Below are positions 7,982-15,140 of a stretch of DNA of 33,162 nt, in pieces; position 1 is the stretch's first letter; every line of letters starts with the position of its first letter. Where the stretch lies: NCBI GenBank assembly GCA_045531455.1, contig JAZSEA010000039.1, forward strand, positions 1 through 33,162, read 5' to 3'. The notes beneath the pieces are model-generated. The model did not search any database. It was not told the origin of the DNA and saw only the letters and a program-made list of their open reading frames with translations. The stretch is from CAG-390 sp045531455 (GTDB taxonomy: Bacteria; Bacillota; Clostridia; Oscillospirales; CAG-272). The position numbers and the translations under genes were made by a program.

Positions 7982-8151
7982 AATGAAATCGTGTCAAGAC
8001 ACGATGAAATCTTCACTTCGTTCAGATGAAATCCAAGGCTACCGCCTTGGATGAAATCAAATCCGTCTTCCTTCTCCCTGCGAAGCAGGATTTCATCGCG
8101 GAAGCGATTTCACCCACCGCAGGTGGATTTCATCCGTCGCAGACGGATTTA
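7982..8151. repeat. Multi-hairpin repeat, full copy A
   Basis: Non-coding. A chain of short hairpins is separated by constant linkers: GATGAAATC in the left half and GATTTCAT in the right half, so the whole unit is also a loose inverted repeat. Stems include CGTGTC/GACACG (7990-8003), CCAAGGC/GCCTTGG (8033-8050), CCTGC/GCAGG with loop GAA (8077-8089), ATCGC/GCGAT (about 8094-8108), CCACC/GGTGG with loop GCA (8114-8126) and CCGTC/GACGG with loop GCA (8134-8146). Copies B and C near 31300 and 32400 keep the linkers and pairing but use different stem bases. Together with the terminator and hairpin beside it, this fills the gap between the genes ending at 7752 and 8204. Confidence 0.8.
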
Positions 8152-8154
8152 ACT

Positions 8155-8182
8155 GCGTGATACTCCAAACGGAGTATCACGC
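8155..8182. other. Strong 12-bp hairpin beside repeat copy A
   Basis: GCGTGATACTCC (8155-8166) pairs perfectly with GGAGTATCACGC (8171-8182) over a four-base loop. It begins about 20 bases past the stop of the ABC ATPase gene. No T run follows on the minus strand, so it is not a standard terminator; it may protect the transcript's 3' end or belong to the repeat. Confidence 0.6.
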
Positions 8183-8203
8183 CAAAGCATCGGCTCTTTT
8201 TGA

Positions 8204-8965
8204 TCATTTTTCTCCCGCGGAGAGGAATGCGCGGAGCTTTTCGCTCTTCGGAGAAGAGAAGATCTCCTCGGGCGTGCCCTCCTCCTCGATGATACCGTCC
8301 GAAATGAATATCACGCGGTCGGATACGTTGCGGGCAAATTCCATTTCGTGCGTGACGATTATCATCGTGCGCTCCGAATCCTTGAGCGAGCGGATGACCC
8401 GCAGGACCTCGCCCGTAAGCTCGGGGTCGAGAGATGAGGTCGGCTCGTCGAAGCAGAGAATGTCGGGGGAGAGCATAAGTGCGCGCGCGATGGCAACACG
8501 CTGCTGTTGACCGCCCGAAAGCTGGCAAGGGTATGCGTTTGCCTTTTCTGTCAGACCGACGGTAGAGAGGAGCTTTTCGGCTCTTGCGCGGATCTCGTCA
8601 AGGCTCTCGCCATTCTTTTGCCTTTTTGCGCGGAGCTTGGGCGCGAGCATAAGGTTTTCCATAACGCTGTATTGCGGAAAAAGATTGAATTGCTGAAATA
8701 CGAGCCCGAAGGAAAGCTGTGCCTCGGGTGCAATAGTGGGCTTTTCACCCTCCTGTGCCGCGAAAACGGTTTTGTCACCGACTGTGATCAAGCCGCTGTT
8801 TGCGATCTCAAGGAAATTGAGACAGCGGAGAAGGGTCGTTTTACCGCCGCCGGATGAGCCGATGATCGAGAGAACCTCGCCTTTTTTGAGGCTGAGATCG
8901 ATTCCCTTAAGCACTTCAAAATCTCCGAAACGCTTGCGGAGGTTCTTTATCTCAAGAATGTTCAT
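8204..8965 (-). CDS. Polar amino acid ABC transporter ATP-binding protein
   Basis: A 253-residue cytoplasmic ATPase of the GlnQ/HisP type that powers amino acid import. Walker A is GSSGGGKT at residues 36-43, the Q-loop is VFQQFNLFPQ, the signature is LSGGQQQR near residue 149, Walker B is ILCFDEPTSSLDP and the switch histidine lies in IVTHEMEFA. All catalytic residues are present. It starts after an ideal AAGGAGGTG site, 12 bases downstream of the permease stop, and is the last gene of the binding protein-permease-ATPase operon. Confidence 0.95.
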   Translation of the reverse strand: MNILEIKNLRKRFGDFEVLKGIDLSLKKGEVLSIIGSSGGGKTTLLRCLNFLEIANSGLITVGDKTVFAAQEGEKPTIAPEAQLSFGLVFQQFNLFPQYSVMENLMLAPKLRAKRQKNGESLDEIRARAEKLLSTVGLTEKANAYPCQLSGGQQQRVAIARALMLSPDILCFDEPTSSLDPELTGEVLRVIRSLKDSERTMIIVTHEMEFARNVSDRVIFISDGIIEEEGTPEEIFSSPKSEKLRAFLSAGEK

Positions 8966-8977
8966 TCGTGCACCTCC

Positions 8978-9628
8978 TTAAGCCTTGAAGTAGTCGAGCT
9001 TCTTCTCAAGCCATCCGAAGAGGAAGGTGAGCAGGGCTGTGAATACCAGATAGTAGATGGCGGTATAGAAGAGCGGCCAGAGCAGACCGGCGTTCTTGAT
9101 GTATCTTTGAGCAAAGTAGATAAGCTCGTAGTAGGTTACGACCCTTGCGAGAGAGGTGTCCTTGACGAGAGTTATGACCTCGTTTGACATCGGCGCGAGA
9201 ATGCGCTTGATAACCTGAAGCAGGATGACCTTGAAGAAGGTCTCGCGTTTGGTCATTCCGAGGACCTGACCCGCCTCGTACTGACCCTTGGCGATGGATT
9301 CAATGCCTCCGCGGTAGATCTCGGAGAAATAGCAGGCGTAATTGATCGAGAAGGTGATGTAGACCGCGGTCGTTGCCTTAAGCAGCATCTGACCGAAGAT
9401 GAGTCCGGGACCGTAGTAGACGGCTATGAGCTGAAGCATAAGGGGCGTTCCGCGGATCACCCAGACGAAAGCCCTTGTTATTGCCGCGAGGGGCTTGAAC
9501 TTTGACATTGAGCCAAAGGCGATGATCAGACCGAGCGGCAGAGAGAAGGCGAGAGTTACGCAGAAGATCTTGAGCGTTTCGCCGAATCCGACCAGTAGGT
9601 CGAGAGTGATACTGATAAACTGTTCCAT
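8978..9628 (-). CDS. Amino acid ABC transporter permease
   Basis: A 216-residue inner-membrane protein of the HisM/GlnP family, with about five hydrophobic segments. The conserved cytoplasmic loop that contacts the ATPase reads EAGQVLGMTKRETFFKVILLQ. Transported substrates are polar amino acids. The start is not certain: the ATG at 9628 gives the usual MEQF...LLVGFGETLKIF opening, but its AAGGA lies only one base upstream. An in-frame ATG at 9664 would place the first codons inside a GC-rich hairpin (9642-9662). The gene lies between its binding protein and ATPase. Confidence 0.9.
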   Translation of the reverse strand: MEQFISITLDLLVGFGETLKIFCVTLAFSLPLGLIIAFGSMSKFKPLAAITRAFVWVIRGTPLMLQLIAVYYGPGLIFGQMLLKATTAVYITFSINYACYFSEIYRGGIESIAKGQYEAGQVLGMTKRETFFKVILLQVIKRILAPMSNEVITLVKDTSLARVVTYYELIYFAQRYIKNAGLLWPLFYTAIYYLVFTALLTFLFGWLEKKLDYFKA

Positions 9629-9641
9629 ATCCTTCAATAAC

Positions 9642-9662
9642 GCCCGGGGTGTGCCCCCGGGC
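9642..9662 (-). promoter_or_regulatory. Intercistronic GC-rich hairpin
   Basis: GCCCGGGG (9642-9649) pairs perfectly with CCCCGGGC (9655-9662) over a five-base loop. It lies between the binding-protein stop and the permease start and has no T run. Such hairpins commonly protect the upstream binding-protein message from 3' exonucleases, giving more binding protein than permease (known for ABC operons; inferred here). Confidence 0.6.
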
Positions 9663-9672
9663 ATGTTCCTGA

Positions 9673-10491
9673 TTAGTTTTCGATAAGAGCCTTCGCAAGT
9701 GTGAGGTCGACTATAGCCGCCGCGGATGCGCCCGAGAGAACCTCGAGAAGCGCGTCGGTCTGCGCGGTTACGCCCTTATAGCCTTCGGCGAGGGAAGAAT
9801 CTGCGAGGATTACCTTTTCGCCCGCGGAGCCCGCCTCTGCCGCAATATCAACGCCGTAAAGATCGGAGATGACCTTGTAGGTCTCGGCGTCGGTCTTCTT
9901 GATGACGGCTACCTGAGTATTGTACATATAGGGAGAAGTGCAATCTGCGGCTGCTTCAATAGCGTCGGTGATGGTCATACCGTTCCAGATGCAGTCGATA
10001 TCCTTTGCCTCGAGAGCTACAAGCTTGTAGTCCCATTCGATCTCCTTGAACTCGGCTTCAACGCCGAGCTTTTCGCAAACAGCTCTTGCGTAATCGGCAT
10101 CAAATCCGATCCATTCGCCGTTTTCGTCCTTGTAGTCCATGGGTTTGTAATCGGTGATGCCGATCGTCAGCTTGCCCTTGGATTTAACGTAAGCGTAGTC
10201 GCCGCTTCCCTCGCAGGGATCAGCCTTGGGGATATAATCTTCCTTTTCGACCGCGCCGACCTCGTACTTTGTCGAGAGTGCGGAGATCGTGCCGTCGTTT
10301 AAAAGCTCGACGGTAATATCCTCGACCATTCGTGTGAGATCGGAGCCCGCACGGAACGCGATTCCGAAATATTCGCGCTCGAGGCCGAGGTCAAGGATCA
10401 TAAGATCATTATAGCTTCCGCCCTTCGCGCAGGAGACGAATGAGGTGCAGAGAAGCGCGAGAGTCAGGATCATTACAACTAATTTTTTCAT
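9673..10491 (-). CDS. Amino acid-binding lipoprotein, apparently circularly permuted
   Basis: A 272-residue extracellular binding lipoprotein (signal MKKLVVMILTLALLCTSFVSC, lipidated C21) of the SBP_bac_3 family. The order of its parts is unusual. Residues 26-77 (SYNDLMILDLGLEREYFGIA, RAGSDLTRM, LLNDGTISALSTKYEV) read as the normal C-terminal end of the family. After a linker (78-104), the normal N-terminal start appears (GKLTIGITDYKPMDYKDENG, residues 106 on). The protein then stops at AAAIVDLTLAKALIEN, exactly where the missing tail would continue. The frame is open, with a promoter, a signal peptide and its transporter partners downstream, so it looks functional rather than broken. Confidence 0.85.
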   Translation of the reverse strand: MKKLVVMILTLALLCTSFVSCAKGGSYNDLMILDLGLEREYFGIAFRAGSDLTRMVEDITVELLNDGTISALSTKYEVGAVEKEDYIPKADPCEGSGDYAYVKSKGKLTIGITDYKPMDYKDENGEWIGFDADYARAVCEKLGVEAEFKEIEWDYKLVALEAKDIDCIWNGMTITDAIEAAADCTSPYMYNTQVAVIKKTDAETYKVISDLYGVDIAAEAGSAGEKVILADSSLAEGYKGVTAQTDALLEVLSGASAAAIVDLTLAKALIEN

Positions 10492-10542
10492 TTTGGGTAC
10501 CTACTTTCTTGATTTACCACTTTATCTTATTAAAGTAATAAA

Positions 10543-10571
10543 ATGATACCACTTTTTCCTCTGTTTGTCAA
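10543..10571 (-). promoter_or_regulatory. Promoter of the amino acid ABC transporter operon
   Basis: On the minus strand, TTGACA (10566-10571), 17 bases, TATCAT (10543-10548), with TGG as an extended -10. It is about 50 bases upstream of the binding-protein start. Confidence 0.8.
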
Positions 10572-10606
10572 TACCTTTTGACAAAAAACATAGGAAATAT
10601 GAAAAA

Positions 10607-10633
10607 ATCCAAAGGCCGAGAAAGCCTTTGGAT
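10607..10633 (-). terminator. Terminator of the 14155-10646 operon
   Basis: ATCCAAAGGC pairs with GCCTTTGGAT over a seven-base loop and is followed on the minus strand by TTTTTT, 12 bases past the stop codon. Confidence 0.9.
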
Positions 10634-10645
10634 CTTATTTGGGGA

Positions 10646-12298
10646 TCAATAGCAATCCCAGTTGTACATAACGTCGGAAAAATCGCGGTTACGTAACTTT
10701 TCGCGGGGGATGAAGAACTGGCAGCCGCCGTCGTCTCCGAACATAATGAGATCCTCTTCCTTGCCGTTCTCGTCGGGCATCGAGTGGCTGACGATCTGAA
10801 GGAGAAGGGTATCGTATTTGTGCAGAGAGCTGCCAACGTCGCGCGGGTCATCCTGCGTGAAGCAGGGATAACCGCCGATGCGGTGACCGCCGTAGCTGTT
10901 TTCCTCGTGGATGAGATCGAATTCCTCGTCCGAAATATCGTCGACGCCGTTCTCAAGTCCCGCTTTTTTCAGCGCGGCATCGACCGCTTCTTCGAATCGG
11001 TAGTCGGTGGAAAGTATACTGCCCATCGCGGGCGAAAGACGGACGGGGAGGGCGCGCATTATCGGGAAATGCGCGGGGATATTCGGGTCATCGCGGAGGA
11101 TTCCGTCAAATTTGTCCTCGTCCTCGTCGTAAAGAACGCGGAAATCCTTTTGCAGGTTCGGCTCGTCAAGGTCGAGACCGTAGTAGTCGTTACCCGAGAT
11201 ATAGAAGCGAAGAACACCGCGTTCGGGAAAATCAGGCACGCCGCGAACCTCGGAGCACCAGATGGCGGCAAGGAGATACATCGGATTACCCTCGCTGTCG
11301 AGAGGAACGACTTCGTCAACGGGCGCGCCGCCGAGTCTCGTCTTGTTTCCGTCCTCGGGGGCGGGCAGACGGATCTCAACCATCGGAACAGCAGTATCGC
11401 GCTTGATAAATCCGATCGCGCGCTTAACCTCGTCGCTGACGTCGACGGGCTCAGCAAAGGGATTGACGCCCTTTGCGATGCTGTCAAGCACAGACATTAT
11501 CGCGTCTGCGTTTCCGCCGTTGGCAACAGCGTGCTCGAAATGCTTCTTACTTTCATCTGCATTTCCGAGGGCGTAGTATGCAACGGCAAGTGCGGTGTCC
11601 GCCTGATACATATTTGCCTTCAATTCAAGCGAACGAAGAGCGGGCTCGATGACCTTCTGCCACTGACAAGCCGTAAGATATGCGTGCGCGAGGTTGTTCC
11701 AGGCGTATGCGCTGTCGGGATTAACCTTCACCGCGTTGTCATAGCAACGCATAGCTTCGGATGCCTTACCCAGCTTTTTATAGAGCAGACCGAGGTTTGA
11801 CCAAGCGGTTCCGTGCTTTGCGTTATATTTCAGCAGAGTTTCGTATTCCTTGATCGCGCTCTCGGCCGCGCCCGAATCCGAGTAGCAGAGAGCCTTGAAG
11901 AGCGAGACGGCACAAAAATCGTCAGCGGTGTTGCATTTATCCTCAAGCTCTTCGAGGAGCTTGAGCGCATCGCCGAAGCGGTTTTCGTTGTAAAGCGCAA
12001 GAGCCTTTAGGAGTTTGGTTTTATATTTCTTGTTATCGGAACGCGAAAAGGCGTTTCCGATCTCGTCCTTATAAGCCTTTTCGTAGATGCGGAGTGAGCG
12101 AGGAGAAGAAATGCCCGCGATGAGCCGCACAAGCGAAAGAACGAGACCCGCAAGCACGATCAGAGATTTTGAACTGCCCGAAAAGCTGAATTTCCAATCA
12201 TTCTTTGCCGCATCCGCGATGAGAAGTCCGACGAGGGCAACGATCAGAAGCCCGATGACCGCCGCAAGAACGATGCGTAGCTTTGTATTCTTATCCAT
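10646..12298 (-). CDS. Membrane-anchored TPR protein with DUF1963 (YwqG-like) domain
   Basis: A 550-residue protein. Two hydrophobic segments (about 7-29 and 44-63) anchor it. Residues about 95-265 contain tetratricopeptide repeats; the clearest is AWSNLGLLYKKLGKASEAMR. From about 305 to the end it matches the DUF1963/YwqG pattern: TRLGGAPVDEVVPLDSEGNP, GVLRFYISGND, HRIGGYPCFTQDDPR and a final LIMFGDDGGCQFFI. YwqG-like domains have no firmly established biochemical role, so only a scaffold or sensor role can be suggested. The start codon follows the stop of the metallophosphoesterase gene directly (TAA then ATG), so the two are cotranscribed. Confidence 0.8.
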   Translation of the reverse strand: MDKNTKLRIVLAAVIGLLIVALVGLLIADAAKNDWKFSFSGSSKSLIVLAGLVLSLVRLIAGISSPRSLRIYEKAYKDEIGNAFSRSDNKKYKTKLLKALALYNENRFGDALKLLEELEDKCNTADDFCAVSLFKALCYSDSGAAESAIKEYETLLKYNAKHGTAWSNLGLLYKKLGKASEAMRCYDNAVKVNPDSAYAWNNLAHAYLTACQWQKVIEPALRSLELKANMYQADTALAVAYYALGNADESKKHFEHAVANGGNADAIMSVLDSIAKGVNPFAEPVDVSDEVKRAIGFIKRDTAVPMVEIRLPAPEDGNKTRLGGAPVDEVVPLDSEGNPMYLLAAIWCSEVRGVPDFPERGVLRFYISGNDYYGLDLDEPNLQKDFRVLYDEDEDKFDGILRDDPNIPAHFPIMRALPVRLSPAMGSILSTDYRFEEAVDAALKKAGLENGVDDISDEEFDLIHEENSYGGHRIGGYPCFTQDDPRDVGSSLHKYDTLLLQIVSHSMPDENGKEEDLIMFGDDGGCQFFIPREKLRNRDFSDVMYNWDCY

Positions 12299-14155
12299 TT
12301 AATCTTCCTTTCTCTTGAAGCAGAGCGGTACGCCGAGGATGACGATGACAGCCGCTGCGACAGCGATAGCACCTCCGCAGCCCTTTTCCTCTGCGGGAGC
12401 ATCGGTCACGGGCTCTGTCGGAGCATCGGTTACGGGAGCGAGAGTGGTCTCCTCCGCGGTTGTTTCCTCCTCGGGCTCGCCAAATGTGAGGGAGAGAGTC
12501 TTGTTTGATTCGCTTAGGTATTTGTCAAGAACCGTGGAATAATATTCGATCTTGGCGTGGTTGCCGTCCTCGGTGAAGTACATAAGACCGACAACGCCGA
12601 TGCCGCCGAGCTTGTTGCAGGTCGACTGCGGATCCATCAGCACCTGATAGACAGTATTGCCCGCATCGCCCTCACGGGGAGAGACGACGGCTGTGTCGTG
12701 ATGCATATGACCGCTGACGATCATATCGATATTTTCGTGTTTGCTGACGAGCTTCTGCCACATATCCTCGCCGCTGTTGAGCTGTGATTCATAGGTGTCG
12801 GGGGAAGCGTAGTCGTTGGTGTCGAGGGTGGTTCCGTCGGCGTTGAGATAGCCGTGAGTGACGAGGATGCCTCTGTGATCGGGATGTGAGTCGAGGACTT
12901 CACCCGCCCAGCTGAGGATATCGTCGGTCGCGCCGAAGTCGAGATTGATTATGATATAGTTGATCTTTCCGACCGAGAAGGTGAGATAGGTGTTGCGAAC
13001 CGAATCCTCATTGAAGAATCCGCCGGTGGAGGCGACGTGCTGGTAGTAATAACCCGTTTTGGGCGCGTAATACTGATCGAAATACTCCAGCTTGTTATTC
13101 TTGAGCGTATCGTGGTTTCCGCAGACGAGGGAATAATCGAGATAGCCGTTGAGGCGGTTTGTCTGACGGACAACGGTAGTCCACTCCTTGACGCCGTTCG
13201 AGTTTGTGATATCGCCGAGACCGATCGCGTAACGGATATTTCTCGTCTTTGATTCATTGACGAGAAAATCAAAGACCGCAGTCAGATTCTTCGGATATTT
13301 TTCGGTCATATACTGAATGTCGGGGAGGAATGCGAGGACGTAGGAGTATTCGTGCTCGTCCTCCTTACGGATCTCGTTCATCTCCTCTTCGGTCAGCCAC
13401 ATACGGTAGTATTTCATATCGTAGCCGTTGCCGCTTGCATCGGGGACGTCGGACTTTGATTCAGCCTCGGAAAGCTTGTAATACATCATAAGATCTTCGT
13501 CCGAGAGGTCGGGTGCGCCCTTGTAGTCCGCGAGGATCTCGTCCTCGGTTCTGATATCGGAATAAACGGCAACGTCGCCGAGTATTCCGCGGAATCCCTG
13601 CTCGTTGACCGCGCGGTAATCACCCGCAAGGCAAACTACGTTGTCAATAGCCTCGGGATTTGCCTCGTACCAGTTTGCAACGCTCGACGCCTGCTTGAAA
13701 GCTCCGTTGATGTAGCAGTAGATCTGCTTTCCGCCCTCACCCGTGCCGTAGACGATGGAAACGTGCGTCCAGGTATCTGCGCGTACGGCGGCTTTGGTGA
13801 ATTTATAGTCGTGCATCGTTCCGCTCGGATCGTCGATCAGAAGCCTCGGAACGCCGTTTGTATGGATCTCAAAATTGATAAAATCGTCCTTAGAGAAGCT
13901 CTGATAGTTACCGATGATGATACCTCCGCGCTGGGAATAAACGCTTCTCGGAATGTAGACCCAAGCCTCGAAGGTGATGGGCAGCTTCCGGAAACGCTTT
14001 TCGGTCACGTAGTAGCCGACGGGATGCGAAACGCCGTTGGTTTCCGTGCGGTCAAGGGTTATGCCTTTGCGATCATTGCCTGCCGCGGAAATATGCATCG
14101 AAAATACAGATGCGAGCATAATTGCAGCAATAAGCATGGAGATGAATCTTTTCAT
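12299..14155 (-). CDS. Surface LamG-like/calcineurin-type metallophosphoesterase
   Basis: A 618-residue secreted, membrane-anchored protein. A signal peptide (about 1-25, ending ISAAG) is followed by a LamG/concanavalin-like sandwich (about 38-220). A calcineurin-type phosphoesterase follows with D279 in LPDIQ, GD 314-315, GNHD 346-349, H434 in THGYLN and GHMHH 482-486, so all metal ligands are present. A Thr/Pro/Glu-rich spacer (561-590), a GCGG motif, one membrane helix and the basic tail KRKED end the protein. The likely role is hydrolysis of phosphate esters outside the cell with glycan binding by LamG (inference). The start at 14155 follows AAGGAG; an ATG at 14215 lies in the promoter. 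Confidence 0.88.
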   Translation of the reverse strand: MKRFISMLIAAIMLASVFSMHISAAGNDRKGITLDRTETNGVSHPVGYYVTEKRFRKLPITFEAWVYIPRSVYSQRGGIIIGNYQSFSKDDFINFEIHTNGVPRLLIDDPSGTMHDYKFTKAAVRADTWTHVSIVYGTGEGGKQIYCYINGAFKQASSVANWYEANPEAIDNVVCLAGDYRAVNEQGFRGILGDVAVYSDIRTEDEILADYKGAPDLSDEDLMMYYKLSEAESKSDVPDASGNGYDMKYYRMWLTEEEMNEIRKEDEHEYSYVLAFLPDIQYMTEKYPKNLTAVFDFLVNESKTRNIRYAIGLGDITNSNGVKEWTTVVRQTNRLNGYLDYSLVCGNHDTLKNNKLEYFDQYYAPKTGYYYQHVASTGGFFNEDSVRNTYLTFSVGKINYIIINLDFGATDDILSWAGEVLDSHPDHRGILVTHGYLNADGTTLDTNDYASPDTYESQLNSGEDMWQKLVSKHENIDMIVSGHMHHDTAVVSPREGDAGNTVYQVLMDPQSTCNKLGGIGVVGLMYFTEDGNHAKIEYYSTVLDKYLSESNKTLSLTFGEPEEETTAEETTLAPVTDAPTEPVTDAPAEEKGCGGAIAVAAAVIVILGVPLCFKRKED

Positions 14156-14186
14156 AATGAGTCTCCTTTGAATAAAGTATATGTTT

Positions 14187-14215
14187 ATTTTATCATATTG
14201 AATAAATAATATCAA
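14187..14215 (-). promoter_or_regulatory. Promoter of the metallophosphoesterase operon
   Basis: On the minus strand, TTGATA (14210-14215), 17 bases, TAAAAT (14187-14192), with TGA as an extended -10. Confidence 0.7.
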
Positions 14216-14229
14216 TAGTTTTTACATAA

Positions 14230-14251
14230 AAAGCACCCCGAGGGGTGCTTT
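14230..14251 (-). terminator. Terminator after the YwaF gene
   Basis: A 10-base stem AAAGCACCCC/GGGGTGCTTT with a two-base loop, followed on the minus strand by a T run, two bases after the stop codon. Confidence 0.85.
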
Positions 14252-14253
14252 AT

Positions 14254-15012
14254 TTATGATTCCTTTTTGGCTTTTCTGTCGATGAGATACCAAGGAAGAT
14301 ACGCGACGAAGAAGAGCGCGGTCACAACGGCTGCCATAATAAGCAATCTCAGCGCAAAGTTTGGGGGAAGGATATCGAGTATCGAGGGAGTGGACTCGGG
14401 GCGCGCCATAAAGAGATAGTTTGCGCCGGGACCAATGATGGTGTTGGCAATATAAGCGATGACCGCGAGGATCGCAAGCCATACGTATGAGCGGACCATC
14501 GATCTTATATTCGGGCGCATTTTATGTACGAAGATCAGATAGAAAACGCCGATATAGCCGATCAGATGCTCGGTCCAGAACTGATAGTAGCGGAAGCGTG
14601 TCGGTCCCGCGTAGGAGAGAACGGTCGGGGTCATAAGCGCGAAGATCGTACCGCAGAGTGCCCAGAAATAGCAGATATCAAATAGATACTGATTCTTGCC
14701 GACGATCATATAGCTTCCGAAAATTACCGCCCATCCGCATACGAATATGGGAAGATGATCCATGGGGTTGGGTCCGAGCTCGGGGATTCCTACAAGACGC
14801 CAGTAATATGACATCTCGGATATTATCATAATGAATGCAATTGCGTATCTGAATCTGTGTTCGTTTTTGTATGCCGCGAGCTTATCCCTGTATATGTAAA
14901 TAAGCGTTATGACTGCAGCGGCTACGAGTATGGGGGCGAGATGAGCGAACGTGAAGTTTTCAAATTCAACCTCTGTTCCCGCACCGAAAAAATAGTGAAA
15001 AAAGTCTTTCAT
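14254..15012 (-). CDS. YwaF/TIGR02206-family integral membrane protein
   Basis: A 252-residue polytopic membrane protein with about seven hydrophobic segments. The TIGR02206/YwaF signature features are visible: an early conserved F(T)FAHLAPI, then NPMDHLPIFVCGWAV, then WTEHLIGYIGVFYL. The family is related to eukaryotic TMEM164, an acyltransferase that uses a conserved cysteine and histidine. A cysteine in HLPIFVC and a histidine in EHLIG are at plausible places here, but equivalence is inference. The gene is monocistronic, with its own promoter (15046-15074) and terminator, and an AAGGGG ribosome site. Confidence 0.85.
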   Translation of the reverse strand: MKDFFHYFFGAGTEVEFENFTFAHLAPILVAAAVITLIYIYRDKLAAYKNEHRFRYAIAFIMIISEMSYYWRLVGIPELGPNPMDHLPIFVCGWAVIFGSYMIVGKNQYLFDICYFWALCGTIFALMTPTVLSYAGPTRFRYYQFWTEHLIGYIGVFYLIFVHKMRPNIRSMVRSYVWLAILAVIAYIANTIIGPGANYLFMARPESTPSILDILPPNFALRLLIMAAVVTALFFVAYLPWYLIDRKAKKES

Positions 15013-15045
15013 AATACGTCAGCCCCTTGTTAGTTTATTAAATTA

Positions 15046-15074
15046 ATTATATCATATATATTTCGGATTGTAAA
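15046..15074 (-). promoter_or_regulatory. Promoter of the YwaF gene
   Basis: On the minus strand, TTTACA (15069-15074), 17 bases, TATAAT (15046-15051), with TGA as an extended -10. Confidence 0.75.
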
Positions 15075-15091
15075 TAGCAAAATAAAAAAAG

Positions 15092-15131
15092 TTTGGGCTG
15101 AGTCACCGTTTGCTTGGTGGCTCAGCCCAAA
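15092..15131 (-). terminator. Terminator after the dehydrogenase at 15141
   Basis: TTTGGGCTGAG plus CACC pairs with GGTG plus CTCAGCCCAAA and is followed on the minus strand by a TTTTTTT run, about 10 bases after the stop codon. Confidence 0.9.
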
Positions 15132-15140
15132 TATAAAAGC

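Noticed and set aside
8155..8182. Hairpin as the operon terminator
   Set aside because: No T run follows on the minus strand; the hairpin at 7932-7971 with a T tail fits better.
9673..10491. Binding protein as a pseudogene or assembly chimera
   Set aside because: The frame is continuous, with lipoprotein signal, promoter and intact partner genes. A chimera would be unlikely to join exactly at the family ends, though long reads should confirm it.
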